From Blautia faecicola (GTDB lineage: Bacteria > Bacillota > Clostridia > Lachnospirales > Lachnospiraceae), in contig NZ_SDKC01000001.1 in assembly GCF_004123145.1 (NCBI RefSeq), positions 3,257,501 to 3,321,500 of the forward strand: a DNA stretch of 64,000 nt, in the 5' to 3' direction. The notes under the pieces were generated by a model. That model was not told the origin of the DNA, ran no database searches, and was given only the letters and a program-made list of their open reading frames with translations. This document shows positions 18,594 to 28,064 of this stretch, piece after piece. The position numbers were made by a program, and so were the translations under genes. How positions within the stretch are numbered: position 1 is the stretch's first letter; each line of letters starts with the position of its first letter.

Positions 18594-18741
18594 TCATTGC
18601 ACTAATTATGCGATTTTTTCTTGCTTGCACCGATTTCTGCATCAAATGATGTAAGTTTGATGTAAATCGCTGTTTTTTCAGTTTTTTATCAAATGAAGTA
18701 CGTCCCGTCTATTTGGTAAAACGGTACATCTTTACATCATC
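18594..18741. other. Repeat-rich spacer between lysS and the first ICE gene
   Basis: TGATGTAA occurs at 18,647-18,654 and 18,658-18,665, with an inverted copy TTACATCA at 18,732-18,739. ATCAAATGA occurs at 18,641-18,649 and 18,688-18,696. Clusters of short direct and inverted repeats next to an element end are typical of recombinase or excisionase arm sites, but that role is inferred. Confidence 0.4.
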
Positions 18742-20793
18742 TTAATAGAGCTTTGCACCTGCCGGAATATGGTCATCAACCATCAGAAGATGGAGCTTTT
18801 CTTCGCCTTCTTCTTCGTGGATAGCACTGAGGAGCATACCGCAAGAGTCAATGCCCATCATAGCTCTCGGTGGAAGATTTGTGATAGCAATAAGAGTCTT
18901 TCCAACCAGTTCTTCCGGCTCATAAAAGCTATGAATACCGCTTAAAATGGTTCTGTCTGTGCCTGTTCCGTCATCAAGAGTAAACTGTAACAGTTTCTTT
19001 GACTTCGGTACTGCAACACACTCTTTAACCTTTACTGCACGGAAATCTGACTTGCTGAATGTATCAAAATCAACAAATTCCTCAAATAAAGGCTCTACCT
19101 TTACCTTAGAAAAATCAATCTTTTCAGACTCAGTTTTTACATTTTTTTCAGGTGCTTCAGAAGCTGTATTATTTACATCATTTTTCTTATTTACACCATC
19201 TAAGGACTTCATTGTCGGGAAGAGCAGTACATCCCTGATTGCCTGGCTGTCTGTCAGCAGCATTACCAGACGGTCGATACCGTATCCGATACCACCTGTC
19301 GGAGGCATACCGATCTCCAGGGCGTTCAGGAAGTCTTCATCTGTATGGTTGGCTTCATCATCACCTGCTGCAAATGCTTCTTCCTGTGCTGCAAAACGTT
19401 CGCGCTGATCGATCGGATCGTTCAGCTCGGAGTATGCATTACACATTTCCCATGTGTTGATAAACAGCTCGAAACGTTCTACCTTGGTAGGATCGGAAGG
19501 TTTCTTCTTGGTCAGCGGTGAGATCTCGATCGGATGATCCATGATAAAGGTCGGCTGGATCAGTTCTTTCTCGCAGAACTCTTCGAAGAACAGGTTGATG
19601 ATATCGCCTTTTTTGTGGCGCTCTTCGTATGCGATATGATGTTCTTCTGCCAGTTTTTTTGCAGCTTCATCATCTGCAACCTGGTCGAAATCGATACCTG
19701 CATATTTTTTGATGGCATCGTTCATGGTCAGACGCTCAAACGGTTTTCCAAGATCGATCTCGATGCCATTGTAGGAGATCTTTGTGGAACCGCAGACTTT
19801 TTCTGCCAGATAACGGAACATGGACTCGGTCAGTTCCATCATGCCTTCATAATCAGTATATGCCTGGTACAGCTCCATCAGGGTGAATTCCGGGTTATGA
19901 CGGGTGTCCACACCTTCGTTACGGAATACTCGTCCAATCTCGAAGACTCTCTCCAGACCACCAACGATCAGTCTCTTCAGGTACAGTTCCAGAGAAATAC
20001 GCAGTTTTACATCTTCGTTCAGTGCATTGTAATGTGTTTCGAACGGTCTTGCCGCAGCACCACCTGCATTTGCAACCAGCATCGGTGTTTCTACTTCCAT
20101 AAAGTCACGTCCGGAAAGGAAGTTACGGATCTCTTTGAGGATCTGAGAACGTTTGATAAAGACTTTCTTGCTTTCCTGGTTCATGATCAGATCTACATAT
20201 CTCTGACGATAACGGGTATCCGTATCGGTCAGACCATGGAATTTTTCCGGAAGAATCTGTAAACTCTTGGATAACAGCGTCATTTTCTCTGCATGGATAG
20301 AAATCTCACCGGTTCTTGTTCTGAAAGCAAATCCTTCCAGACCGAAAATATCGCCAATATCAGATTTTTTAAAGTCTGCGTAGGAATCGGTGCCGATGGC
20401 ATCTCTTGCCACGTATACCTGAATATTTCCCTGCAGATCCTGGATATTACAGAAAGAAGCTTTTCCCATCACTCTCTTGAACATCATACGGCCTGCTACG
20501 GCTACATGAATCGGGTTTGCATCCATGATGCTTCTTCTTTCTTCATAGTCTTTCTTCAGAACTTCTTTTTTCTGTTCTTCATCCAGACCTTCTACTTCCG
20601 GTTCCTTATGGTCTTTGAGAAGTTCCGCTTCATGCGCTTCATAAATCTCTTTTACCTCAAGGGAATGATGTGTCTGGTTAAATTTGGTAATCTGGAACGG
20701 GTCTTTGCCGTTTGCCTGCAGTTCTGCCAGTTTCTCACGGCGCACCTTTAATAACTGATTCGTATCCTGCTCCTGCTTCTTCTGCTCTGCCAC
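18742..20793 (-). CDS. lysS: Lysyl-tRNA synthetase, class II, with C-terminal tRNA-binding domain
   Basis: The enzyme charges tRNA-Lys with lysine. An N-terminal OB-fold anticodon domain is followed by the class II core, with motif 2 [15 protein letters not shown] and motif 3 [13 protein letters not shown]. The core normally ends at [10 protein letters not shown]. Here it continues through an AT-rich linker ([17 protein letters not shown]) into an EMAP/Trbp111-like tRNA-binding domain of about 110 residues ending IPAGAKLY. The start preferred is GTG at 20,793, eight bases after AAGGAG. GC content falls abruptly at about 19,200, exactly at the core/linker border, so the C-terminal part may have come with the ICE. 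Confidence 0.93.
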   Translation of the reverse strand: MAEQKKQEQDTNQLLKVRREKLAELQANGKDPFQITKFNQTHHSLEVKEIYEAHEAELLKDHKEPEVEGLDEEQKKEVLKKDYEERRSIMDANPIHVAVAGRMMFKRVMGKASFCNIQDLQGNIQVYVARDAIGTDSYADFKKSDIGDIFGLEGFAFRTRTGEISIHAEKMTLLSKSLQILPEKFHGLTDTDTRYRQRYVDLIMNQESKKVFIKRSQILKEIRNFLSGRDFMEVETPMLVANAGGAAARPFETHYNALNEDVKLRISLELYLKRLIVGGLERVFEIGRVFRNEGVDTRHNPEFTLMELYQAYTDYEGMMELTESMFRYLAEKVCGSTKISYNGIEIDLGKPFERLTMNDAIKKYAGIDFDQVADDEAAKKLAEEHHIAYEERHKKGDIINLFFEEFCEKELIQPTFIMDHPIEISPLTKKKPSDPTKVERFELFINTWEMCNAYSELNDPIDQRERFAAQEEAFAAGDDEANHTDEDFLNALEIGMPPTGGIGYGIDRLVMLLTDSQAIRDVLLFPTMKSLDGVNKKNDVNNTASEAPEKNVKTESEKIDFSKVKVEPLFEEFVDFDTFSKSDFRAVKVKECVAVPKSKKLLQFTLDDGTGTDRTILSGIHSFYEPEELVGKTLIAITNLPPRAMMGIDSCGMLLSAIHEEEGEEKLHLLMVDDHIPAGAKLY

Positions 20794-20891
20794 CTTTTTC
20801 ACTCCTTCTTTTTCGCTGCGATGCGTCTGTCTCCTATTCTGAAAACAGCGCTTCTGGTCTTTTGCTGATAGTTACTTATATTGCCTGTTAC

Positions 20892-21377
20892 TTAGATATT
20901 TCTCTCGATTTTCAATACTTTATACTGCATAACTTCGCCGTCAGCCAGTTCTACATCTACCACATCACCCTGTTTTGCTCCGATCAGAGCTTTTCCAACA
21001 GGAGATTCATTGGAGATTTTTCCCTGCAGGCTGTTTGCTTCTGTGGAACCAACCAGCTGAAAATCCATCTCTTCATCATATTCCATATCCAGAACTTTTA
21101 CTTTGCAACCAACGTTGATCTTGCCTTCGTCAACTTCATCTTCCACAACAACTTCTGCATTTTTCAGGATCTTCTCAATCTCTTCAATACGAAGTTCGAT
21201 ATCTCTCTGTTCATCTTTTGCTGCATCGTACTCTGCATTCTCGGAAAGGTCTCCCTGTTCTCTGGCTTCCTTGATCTTTTCTGCTACTTCTTTTCTTTTT
21301 ACAACCTTCAGGTCATGTAATTCATCTTCCAGTTTTTTCAGTCCGGCATATGTGAGTAAGTTTTTCTTTGCTTCCAT
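20892..21377 (-). CDS. greA: Transcription elongation factor GreA
   Basis: This 161-aa protein is of normal length. The N-terminal coiled coil carries the acidic tip region GDLSENAEYDAAKDEQ. The C-terminal FKBP-like domain has ISNESPVGKALIGAKQGD. It rescues backtracked RNA polymerase by stimulating transcript cleavage. It lies about 100 bp upstream of lysS, probably in one transcript, and is driven by the consensus promoter at 21,592-21,620. Confidence 0.96.
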   Translation of the reverse strand: MEAKKNLLTYAGLKKLEDELHDLKVVKRKEVAEKIKEAREQGDLSENAEYDAAKDEQRDIELRIEEIEKILKNAEVVVEDEVDEGKINVGCKVKVLDMEYDEEMDFQLVGSTEANSLQGKISNESPVGKALIGAKQGDVVDVELADGEVMQYKVLKIERNI

Positions 21378-21591
21378 GTTTCTACGTTTCCTTTCTTTCC
21401 GTGATCATCTGACACGGTATGATCACTCTTTATTTCTATTTTATTTTCTGCGTTAGATTATGTCCCTTATTTATAGATATTACACGTTTTTACATTGCAT
21501 ACCAGAAACTTCCATTCACCTTCACTTCACTATGGATTCTGTGCTTTCCGGTACTTGAAGAACTTGTTTTTCTCCCTTGTGCAATCACAGT
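21378..21591 (-). other. Long 5' leader of greA-lysS
   Basis: About 205 nt separate the predicted transcription start from the greA ATG. A GTGATCAT / ATGATCAC hairpin lies about 25 nt before the greA start. I see no T-box or known riboswitch core and no convincing ORF. Confidence 0.4.
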
Positions 21592-21620
21592 ATTATAAAG
21601 GAAACGCGTGAAAATGTCAA
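21592..21620 (-). promoter_or_regulatory. Consensus sigma-A promoter for greA-lysS
   Basis: A perfect TTGACA (-35, at 21,615-21,620) and a perfect TATAAT (-10, at 21,592-21,597) are separated by exactly 17 bases on the minus strand, upstream of greA. Confidence 0.85.
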
Positions 21621-21717
21621 CCATTCCGGAAGTTTTCGTCTGCTGATTCTCCCCTTGTATTACTGATCACTCCGTTCTCACTAACATGTTTCGCAATACA
21701 CAAACTTATGATCCTGA

Positions 21718-22677
21718 TCAGTTCCACCCTTCCAGCAACTGTTCCAGTTCTTCCATGCTCTGTACTTCATTCACTGCTGCCCGAAGCTGTGCCGAATGCG
21801 GATACCCTGCCGTATACCACGCCACATGTTTTCGCATCTCACGCATCGCGGTAAGCTCACTCTTATATTTCATCTGCAGACCGGCATGGCGCCGGATCAT
21901 CTCCTTCACTTCAGAAAGTTCCGGTTTCTTCGGGATCGTGCCGTGTTCCAGATATTCTACGGTCTGCCCGAAGATCCAGGGATTGCCCTGTGCGGCGCGG
22001 CCGATCATCACGCCGTCACAGCCGGTCTCTTCAAGAAGTGCTTTCGCTTTCTGCGGCGAATCCACATCTCCGTTTCCGATCACCGGGATCGACACAGCCT
22101 CTTTCACTTTCCGGATGATCTCCCAGTCTGCCTTCCCGGAATAAAACTGCTGCCGCGTCCGTCCATGAACCGCGATCGCTGCCGCTCCACTGTCCTCGAT
22201 GATCTTTGCAATCTCCACCGCATTGACATGATCCTCGTCAAATCCTTTTCGTATCTTTACCGTCACTGGCTTGTCGATCGCCTTTGCCATCGCCGTCACG
22301 ATCTCGCGGACCAGTTTCGGATCCTTCATCAGTGCGGATCCCTCGCCGTTATTTACCACCTTCGGCACCGGGCATCCCATATTGACATCCAGGATATCAA
22401 ACGGTTTTTCTTCGATCTGTTTTGCCATCTCGCTCATGATCTTCGGATCTGAGCCAAACAGCTGCAACGATACCGGTCGTTCCTCCGGCAGGATCCGCAT
22501 CAGATCCTGTGTATTTTTATTCTTATAATAGATTGCCTTGGCACTGACCATCTCCATACATAAAAGTCCCACGCCCTGTTCTTTGCACAGCAGACGAAAT
22601 GGCAGGTCTGTTACACCTGCCATCGGAGCCAGAACCACAGGGTTCGGCAATGTTACATTTCCTATCTGAAGTTTCAT
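21718..22677 (-). CDS. dusB: tRNA-dihydrouridine synthase
   Basis: This 319-aa FMN-dependent TIM-barrel enzyme reduces uridine in tRNA D-loops. MAGVTDLPFR lies near the start, the catalytic Cys in DVNMGCPVPKVVNNGEG, then KIRKGFD, HGRTRQQFY and the flavin-phosphate segment IPVIGNGDV. It is the last gene of the patatin-argF-birA-DUF6145-dusB run. Its ATG overlaps the DUF6145 stop by 4 bp (ATGA), so translation is coupled. Confidence 0.93.
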   Translation of the reverse strand: MKLQIGNVTLPNPVVLAPMAGVTDLPFRLLCKEQGVGLLCMEMVSAKAIYYKNKNTQDLMRILPEERPVSLQLFGSDPKIMSEMAKQIEEKPFDILDVNMGCPVPKVVNNGEGSALMKDPKLVREIVTAMAKAIDKPVTVKIRKGFDEDHVNAVEIAKIIEDSGAAAIAVHGRTRQQFYSGKADWEIIRKVKEAVSIPVIGNGDVDSPQKAKALLEETGCDGVMIGRAAQGNPWIFGQTVEYLEHGTIPKKPELSEVKEMIRRHAGLQMKYKSELTAMREMRKHVAWYTAGYPHSAQLRAAVNEVQSMEELEQLLEGWN

Positions 22678-23021
22678 CCTTCCTCCCCGTCTTCGATCTC
22701 TTCACCGAGGAAGAATACGCGGTAATACATCTCCAGGGACGCCAGAAGATCCTGTTTTTCTTTCCGGATCTGTTTGATACGCAGCACACTGCCGATCTCA
22801 TCATACATCGCATCCGCATCAAGGGCTTCCGTCTTGAACTCCAGGTTGCCGTCTTCGTCAAATTCAAGCGTCAGGATTCCGCCAATCTCCTCTGTATACA
22901 TCACACAGAGAATCTGCAGCTCTTCCTTTACCTGCTGTGGCAGGGCGTCAAAGTCCGGATTAAAATAATATTTCTGTTCGTAGGCACTGGCGCCACATAA
23001 AACGATTCGATCTGCGTACAT
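22674..23021 (-). CDS. DUF6145-like small acidic protein
   Basis: This 115-aa protein has no signal peptide, a conserved-looking N-terminus (VLCGASAYEQKYYFNPDF) and a strongly acidic C-terminus. Proteins of this kind sit next to dusB in many Lachnospiraceae and are annotated only as DUF6145. It lies between birA and dusB and overlaps dusB by 4 bp. No enzymatic motif is visible; a role tied to the neighbours is possible but unproven. Confidence 0.8.
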   Translation of the reverse strand: MYADRIVLCGASAYEQKYYFNPDFDALPQQVKEELQILCVMYTEEIGGILTLEFDEDGNLEFKTEALDADAMYDEIGSVLRIKQIRKEKQDLLASLEMYYRVFFLGEEIEDGEEG

Positions 23022-23029
23022 CTTTCCTC

Positions 23030-24019
23030 CTATACATACCCGTAAAGACCGCGGACAGATACCTCTCCCGCATAGACCTCGGTGATGGTTCCGTCTTCCC
23101 GTTCCACCAGAAGTTCACCCATCGCATTGATTCCTCTCGCAATACCGGTATATTCATGTCCCGGTTCCAGCACGCGCACCTGCTGATCCTGGTTAACCAG
23201 CACTTCCTGATACGCTTCCATCATGCCGCTGAGATCCTGTGTCTTTACAAATGTCTCATAATTTTCTTCTATTTTTTTCATACATTCTGCGATCAGCGCA
23301 GAACGGTTGACTTTATGCCCGATCTCTTTTTGCAGAGAAGTGGCTTTGTCCGCCAGTTCTTCCGGAAATTCCCGCAGGTTGGCATTGATTCCGATTCCCG
23401 TCACCAGATATTCGATATAATTCATCTGCGCGCTCATCTCGGTCAGAATTCCTACTAATTTTTTCCCGTTTAACACGATATCATTCGGCCATTTGATCTG
23501 TGCCTGCACCCCCAGATTGCTTCGGATCGCCTGCGCCACGGAAAGTCCGATCACCAGCGTAAGCATCGAAGCCCGATCCGGCCGGATATCCGGTCGAAAC
23601 AGGATCGACATATAGATCGCGCTTCCATGTGGGGAATCCCATGCATGCCCGCGGCGCCCTTTTCCCTTGCTCTGATAATCCGCCACTGCCAGCGTTCCGT
23701 GCGGCGCGTCTTCTTCCGCCAGCCGCTTGATCTGGGTGTTGGTAGAATCGATCTCATCATAATAATACAGTGTCTGTCCCGCCCAGCGGGTATGCAGACG
23801 GCTCTTGATCTCGCTCTCTCCCAGCACATCCGGAACATCTTTCAGGCAATATCCTTTGTTTTGTACTGCCTCGATCTCATAGCCTTCTTCTTTCAGCTGT
23901 TTCATGTATTTCCATACCGCGGTTCTGGACACCCCCAGCTGTTCACATAAATCCTGCCCGGACAGATAGCCGTCTGTCTCCAGCAGTTTTTTTAAAATTC
24001 TGGTCTTTGTTGACTCCAT
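23030..24019 (-). CDS. birA: Biotin-protein ligase / biotin operon repressor BirA
   Basis: This 329-aa bifunctional-type BirA has an N-terminal winged helix (about 1-60, LGVSRTAVWKYMKQLKEEGYEIEAV). The ligase domain has SKGKGRRGHAWDSP for biotinyl-AMP binding and KWPNDIVLNGKKLVGIL, and a small C-terminal SH3-like domain follows. It biotinylates carboxylase carrier proteins and may repress biotin genes. It starts 3 bp after the argF stop and ends 8 bp before the DUF6145 gene. Confidence 0.93.
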   Translation of the reverse strand: MESTKTRILKKLLETDGYLSGQDLCEQLGVSRTAVWKYMKQLKEEGYEIEAVQNKGYCLKDVPDVLGESEIKSRLHTRWAGQTLYYYDEIDSTNTQIKRLAEEDAPHGTLAVADYQSKGKGRRGHAWDSPHGSAIYMSILFRPDIRPDRASMLTLVIGLSVAQAIRSNLGVQAQIKWPNDIVLNGKKLVGILTEMSAQMNYIEYLVTGIGINANLREFPEELADKATSLQKEIGHKVNRSALIAECMKKIEENYETFVKTQDLSGMMEAYQEVLVNQDQQVRVLEPGHEYTGIARGINAMGELLVEREDGTITEVYAGEVSVRGLYGYV

Positions 24020-24022
24020 GCA

Positions 24023-25012
24023 TTATGCCCCCAGAGTTGCAGCCATCACAGCTTTGATGGTGTGCATACGGTTTTCAGCCTCCTGGAATACTTTGGACTG
24101 TTCAGATTGGAAAACTTCATCGGTAACTTCCATATCTTTCAGACCAAAACGCTCGCCCATCTCTTTGCCGATACCGGTATTCAGATCATGGAAAGACGGC
24201 AGACAGTGCAGGAAGATTGTTTCTTTCTTGCCATTTGTCATAACTTCCTTCGTTACTTTATACGGAGACAGATCCTTGATTCTCTCTGCCCATACTTCAT
24301 CCGGTTCGCCCATGGATACCCATACATCGGTGCAGATAACATCTGCGTCTTTGGTTCCCTCCATTACATCTTCGGTCAGTGTGATGGTTGCACCGGATGC
24401 TTTTGCATATTCCTGGCACTGTGCTACCAGTTCTTCATTCGGAAAATATTTTTTCGGTGCGCAAGCAACAAAATCCATACCCATCTTCGCACAGGCAATC
24501 ATGTAAGAATTTCCCATATTATATCTTGCATCACCCATATAAACCAGTTTGATGCCTTTGAGTCTTCCGAAGTTTTCCTGGATGGTCAGCATATCTGCCA
24601 GCATCTGTGTCGGATGATATTCGTTTGTCAGACCGTTCCATACCGGAACACCTGCGTATTTTGCCAGTTCTTCCACGATCTCCTGACCAAATCCACGGTA
24701 CTCGATACCTTCGTACATGCTTCCCAGAACTTTTGCGGTATCTGCGATGCTCTCTTTTTTGCCGATCTGAGATCCCTTCGGATCCAGATAGGTGGTTCCC
24801 ATGCCAAGATCATGAGCTGCCACTTCAAAGGAACAGCGGGTTCTGGTGCTGGTTTTTTCAAAGATCAGTGCTACATTTTTTCCACGCAGGGTATCTACCA
24901 GAACTCCCTCTTTCTTTTTCTTTTTCAGATCTGCGGACAGTTCCAGCAGATAAGCGATCTCTTCCGGTGTATAATCTTTTAATGTCAGAAAATGACGTCC
25001 TTTCAAATTCAT
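24023..25012 (-). CDS. argF: Ornithine carbamoyltransferase
   Basis: This enzyme makes citrulline from ornithine and carbamoyl phosphate. The start is [15 protein letters not shown] at 25,012 (GGAGG seven bases upstream; 329 aa); upstream in-frame codons are not needed. Motifs are STRTRCSFE for carbamoyl phosphate, [11 protein letters not shown], and [10 protein letters not shown] with the catalytic Cys. The ATG overlaps the patatin stop as ATGA. The pairing of argF with a lipase and birA rather than other arg genes is unusual; a catabolic (arcB-like) role cannot be excluded. Confidence 0.93.
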   Translation of the reverse strand: MNLKGRHFLTLKDYTPEEIAYLLELSADLKKKKKEGVLVDTLRGKNVALIFEKTSTRTRCSFEVAAHDLGMGTTYLDPKGSQIGKKESIADTAKVLGSMYEGIEYRGFGQEIVEELAKYAGVPVWNGLTNEYHPTQMLADMLTIQENFGRLKGIKLVYMGDARYNMGNSYMIACAKMGMDFVACAPKKYFPNEELVAQCQEYAKASGATITLTEDVMEGTKDADVICTDVWVSMGEPDEVWAERIKDLSPYKVTKEVMTNGKKETIFLHCLPSFHDLNTGIGKEMGERFGLKDMEVTDEVFQSEQSKVFQEAENRMHTIKAVMAATLGA

Positions 25013-26202
25013 GATAATTCCTCCTCTGGTTGTGAATCGAAAAATACGGTAAATGCCGGAAGGTCCTCCCGTTCTTCCTGCAACATACGGTTCAGTTTTT
25101 CCTGTATTTTTCCCACAAGTTCTTCTACGGTATAGATCTGGTACTTCGGTACCCGGCACAGTTTCGCCGTGGCTTCCAGTGCCGCCAGATACAGTTCCTT
25201 ATAATTCCACTCTCTGGAAAGTTTTAATTCCAGAGCCGTTCCCGGCAGGATCAGTTCGGTCAGGCTTCTGTAGCGGGACTCGGCACTTCCTTTGATATGA
25301 TGCCACTGGCACAGCCTCTCCAGACTGCTCTCCGGAATCTGCACCAACTGCTTTAAATAATAACATTCTTCCTGATTTTCTTCAATATAATAAATCTTCC
25401 CTTTCAGTCCGTAGACCATTCTTTTTGCATCGTAATACCCGATTTTCATGTTTCGGACGCTTTTTTTCGGATTAAAGTCGATAATATTTCCCAGATTCAC
25501 TCTCGGCTCAACCGTCAGAAGATCTGTCTCTTCCGGGATTTTTACCCGTTTTTCCCTGCCGATACCGAAGATCCGGATCATAATGATATTCTCATAACCG
25601 CGATCCACCAGAGAATCCAGCGGTACATTATTGATCGCACCCCCGTCTATATACATTTTGCCATGCAGTTTTTCATTCTTAAACAGCGGGAAAATGTAGG
25701 CGCTCGCCAGCAGAAAATCCTTCATCTGCCCGGGTTCCACTTCTTTGAGATCAATATCGAGTTCTTTCATCTCATCCACGCTGAACGTTTTGATAAAAAT
25801 ATCCACCGGGGAATTCCTGATTTTCTCTTCATCCACTACTTTATCAAGCATATCTTTTAACGGTGTCACATCCACGCCGCCCTCACTCATATGGCGAAAG
25901 GCTTCTTTGACAGCTTCCCGAAACGGCATCTCCCGTTCGAGCATCAGCTCCATCTTGGTATCGTCCACATCCATTACCTGTGAATACGTCAGATTGCTCC
26001 ACATCTGCTGCGCCAGCTCAAGTTCATCCATGCAGATCAGCGCACCGTTTAAGGCACCCACACTCGTTCCTGCCACGGCGTTGATTTTTACTCCCGCTTC
26101 TTTTAACGCTTTCCAGGCACCGATCTGATACGCGCCCTTCGCGCCTCCGCCTTCCAGAACCAGCCCGTACTCTTTGCTGGTGTCAATTACCGGTGTCAAC
26201 AT
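25009..26202 (-). CDS. Patatin-like phospholipase
   Basis: This 397-aa protein has the patatin catalytic dyad: GXSXG as GTSVGALNG (Ser near 47), the oxyanion loop [12 protein letters not shown], and the Asp as DGGAINNVP. It probably hydrolyses membrane lipid acyl chains. The C-terminal 170 residues lack a clear domain. It heads the five-gene operon with argF, which it overlaps by 4 bp. The start has AGGAGG at good spacing. Confidence 0.9.
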   Translation of the reverse strand: MLTPVIDTSKEYGLVLEGGGAKGAYQIGAWKALKEAGVKINAVAGTSVGALNGALICMDELELAQQMWSNLTYSQVMDVDDTKMELMLEREMPFREAVKEAFRHMSEGGVDVTPLKDMLDKVVDEEKIRNSPVDIFIKTFSVDEMKELDIDLKEVEPGQMKDFLLASAYIFPLFKNEKLHGKMYIDGGAINNVPLDSLVDRGYENIIMIRIFGIGREKRVKIPEETDLLTVEPRVNLGNIIDFNPKKSVRNMKIGYYDAKRMVYGLKGKIYYIEENQEECYYLKQLVQIPESSLERLCQWHHIKGSAESRYRSLTELILPGTALELKLSREWNYKELYLAALEATAKLCRVPKYQIYTVEELVGKIQEKLNRMLQEEREDLPAFTVFFDSQPEEELS

Positions 26203-26298
26203 CTAACCGCACCTCCTGTTCTCCTTTTGCAATCTGCCACTGTCTCCGTTTTATATCGCATAACAACATTTTCTGCCTATTCCCGCATAATAGAAAGC

Positions 26299-26339
26299 AG
26301 GGGCAATGCCCCAGGACTTTCCCGGAAACATTACCCCTC
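26299..26339 (-). terminator. Probable terminator after the SPFH gene
   Basis: On the minus strand an AGGGGTAATG / CATTGCCCCT stem with an extended inner CCGGG-CCTGG part follows the SPFH gene. The T-run after it is weak. Confidence 0.5.
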
Positions 26340-26353
26340 TTTTTATAAACCTC

Positions 26354-27295
26354 TTATTTTTTCTCAATATTTTTATCTGTCATAATCTCTTTCAGTGAAG
26401 TTGCCAGTCCTGCCAGTCCCTGCAGATCAGACGGTACAATAATCTTGGTTGCTTTTCCGTCTGCCATATCTTTCAGTGCTTCCAGACTCTTCAGTGTCAG
26501 AACCGATTCGTCTGCTCCGGCTTCTTTCAGAAAACGGATACCATCTGCATTTGCCTGCTGTACTTTCAGGATCGCTTCCGCCTCACCTTCTGCCTCACGG
26601 ATCATCTTTTCTTTTTCCGCTTCTGCGCGAAGAATCGCTGCCTGTTTTTCTGCCTCTGCTTCCAGGATCGCAGATTCTTTCTTACCTTCTGCTACCAGGA
26701 CGGTAGATTTTTTCTCACCTTCTGCGATCAGGATCGCTTCTCTTCGTTCACGCTCTGCCTTCATCTGTTTCTCCATAGCTTCCTGGATGGCTGCCGGAGG
26801 CATGATGTTTTTCAGTTCTACACGGTTTACTTTGATTCCCCACGGGTCTGTCGCAATATCCAGAGCCGCACGCATCTTGGTGTTGATCACTTCACGGGAA
26901 GTCAGTGTCTCATCCAGTTCCATATCACCAATGATATTTCTCAGTGTGGTAGCTGTCAGATTTTCAATCGCCATGATCGGATTTTCTACATTATAAGTAT
27001 AAGATTTGGAATCTGTGATCTGGTAAAATACGACCGTATCGATTCGCATCGTTACATTATCTTTTGTGATTACCGGCTGCGGCGGGAAATCCACTACCTG
27101 TTCTTTTAAGTTTACCCTCTTTGCCACACGGTCAATCACCGGAATCTTAAAATGCAGTCCCGGTTCCCAGGTTCCCTGATACAGTCCCAGACGTTCAATG
27201 ACATAAGCTCTTGCCTGCGGAACTACTTTGATACAGGATGTTACAATAATAACAATCAGCACTAAAACCAATATCAGAAATATAAGTCCACCCAT
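26354..27295 (-). CDS. SPFH/Band 7 (stomatin-like) membrane protein
   Basis: This 313-aa protein has one N-terminal membrane segment (LIFLILVLVLIVIIVTSCI). The SPFH domain shows VIERLGLYQGTWEPGLHFKIP and a long alanine/glutamate coiled coil follows (about 175-255). Such proteins form oligomeric scaffolds in lipid microdomains. The adjacent NfeD-family gene, 12 bp upstream, is the classic partner, so the two make a membrane quality-control or microdomain module. Confidence 0.93.
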   Translation of the reverse strand: MGGLIFLILVLVLIVIIVTSCIKVVPQARAYVIERLGLYQGTWEPGLHFKIPVIDRVAKRVNLKEQVVDFPPQPVITKDNVTMRIDTVVFYQITDSKSYTYNVENPIMAIENLTATTLRNIIGDMELDETLTSREVINTKMRAALDIATDPWGIKVNRVELKNIMPPAAIQEAMEKQMKAERERREAILIAEGEKKSTVLVAEGKKESAILEAEAEKQAAILRAEAEKEKMIREAEGEAEAILKVQQANADGIRFLKEAGADESVLTLKSLEALKDMADGKATKIIVPSDLQGLAGLATSLKEIMTDKNIEKK

Positions 27296-27307
27296 TTTTC
27301 TTACCTT

Positions 27308-27739
27308 TTACCCTTTCTTTTTCACAATCAGTTTTACACCTTCAATACGCTCAATCTCCACGACCGTATCTTTTTCAATCACCGTTTCATTGTCGTCGGT
27401 CCGCGCCGTCCATTCGATGCCGCCGACGATCACCTGACCCTGATTTTTCAGATTTTCAATCGTCTGTGTCACCACAGCCTCTTTCCCAATCAGGCTTTCC
27501 GCATTGGTACGGGTTCGATTGACATTCAGATACTTCACCGCCACCGGTCTTGTAAAAATCAGTAATATCAGTGAAACAATCAGAAATATCACAAACTGCA
27601 CGATACTTCCTGCACCTGCCACCGCCGCTATCCCGGCGATCAGTGCACCTCCGGCAAACCAGATCGTTGTAAGTCCCAGCGTGGCAATCTCAATCACCAG
27701 CAATACAACCACTGCTGCCAGCCATAGAATCGCATCCAT
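27308..27739 (-). CDS. NfeD-like membrane protein
   Basis: This 143-aa protein has an N-terminal hydrophobic domain with two to three helices (WLAAVVVLLVIEIATLGLTT; AGSIVQFVIFLIVSLILLIF). A C-terminal OB-fold follows, with LIGKEAVVTQTIENLKNQGQV and GIEWTARTDD, the standard short NfeD1b layout. It is co-transcribed with the SPFH protein. The promoter at 27,895-27,923 lies about 155 bp upstream. Confidence 0.9.
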   Translation of the reverse strand: MDAILWLAAVVVLLVIEIATLGLTTIWFAGGALIAGIAAVAGAGSIVQFVIFLIVSLILLIFTRPVAVKYLNVNRTRTNAESLIGKEAVVTQTIENLKNQGQVIVGGIEWTARTDDNETVIEKDTVVEIERIEGVKLIVKKKG

Positions 27740-28064
27740 GTTTCCTCCCCCTTTCCTTCCTCCGGTATGTTCCGCCTGTTCCCGCCATGTATGTTCTGTT
27801 TCTGAACACGCTCCATACCTTTGTGTATTCCCTGCACTCGGAAAATATGCCTTCCGCTTTCTTTCCGCTGCCTGCTTTTCTCTATGGTTCTTCCATCATA
27901 CAATATTTTTTCTGAAAACGCAACAAAATACCCCGTGTCTTCTGAAATTGTAAGAATTCTTTTAAAATTAGCTCTTACTTTTTCAGATTCACAGGGTATT
28001 TTCCTGTTATTTTCGATACCGGATTGTTCTGTACTTCGTACTCTTTTTACCCTGGTATCATATT
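27740..28064. other. Intergenic region without a gene, holding the nfeD promoter
   Basis: These 325 bp contain the promoter at 27,895-27,923 and the 3' flank of the SleB-domain gene, with a small ACAGG / CCTGT hairpin near 27,990. I see no supported ORF. Confidence 0.5.
27895..27923 (-). promoter_or_regulatory. Sigma-A promoter for nfeD-SPFH
   Basis: TTGCGT (27,918-27,923) and TATGAT (27,895-27,900) are separated by 17 bases on the minus strand, upstream of the nfeD-like gene. Confidence 0.65.

Larger units (their letters stand above)
1..19205. mobile_element. Tn1549-type integrative conjugative element, partial (left side outside window)
   Basis: The gene content is typical of Tn1549-like ICEs of Clostridia: ParA and ParB, a sortase-anchored CnaB adhesin, several small conserved proteins, a TnpV-like ORF and a giant methylase/SNF2 helicase, all on the minus strand. 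No integrase, relaxase or type IV secretion gene is in view, so those would lie left of base 1. The right boundary is inferred from a base-composition break inside lysS near 19,200: AT-rich on the element side, clearly higher GC beyond. The other end is outside the window, so the exact attachment core cannot be read. Confidence 0.75.

Noticed and set aside
20794-21591. T-box leader for lysS or greA
   Set aside because: No T-box core sequence, specifier loop or terminator/antiterminator pair could be found in these spacers.
24062-24982. 306-aa plus-strand ORF opposite argF
   Set aside because: It is a shadow of the argF reading frame; its composition (many F, H, Q, C) is typical of antisense frames.
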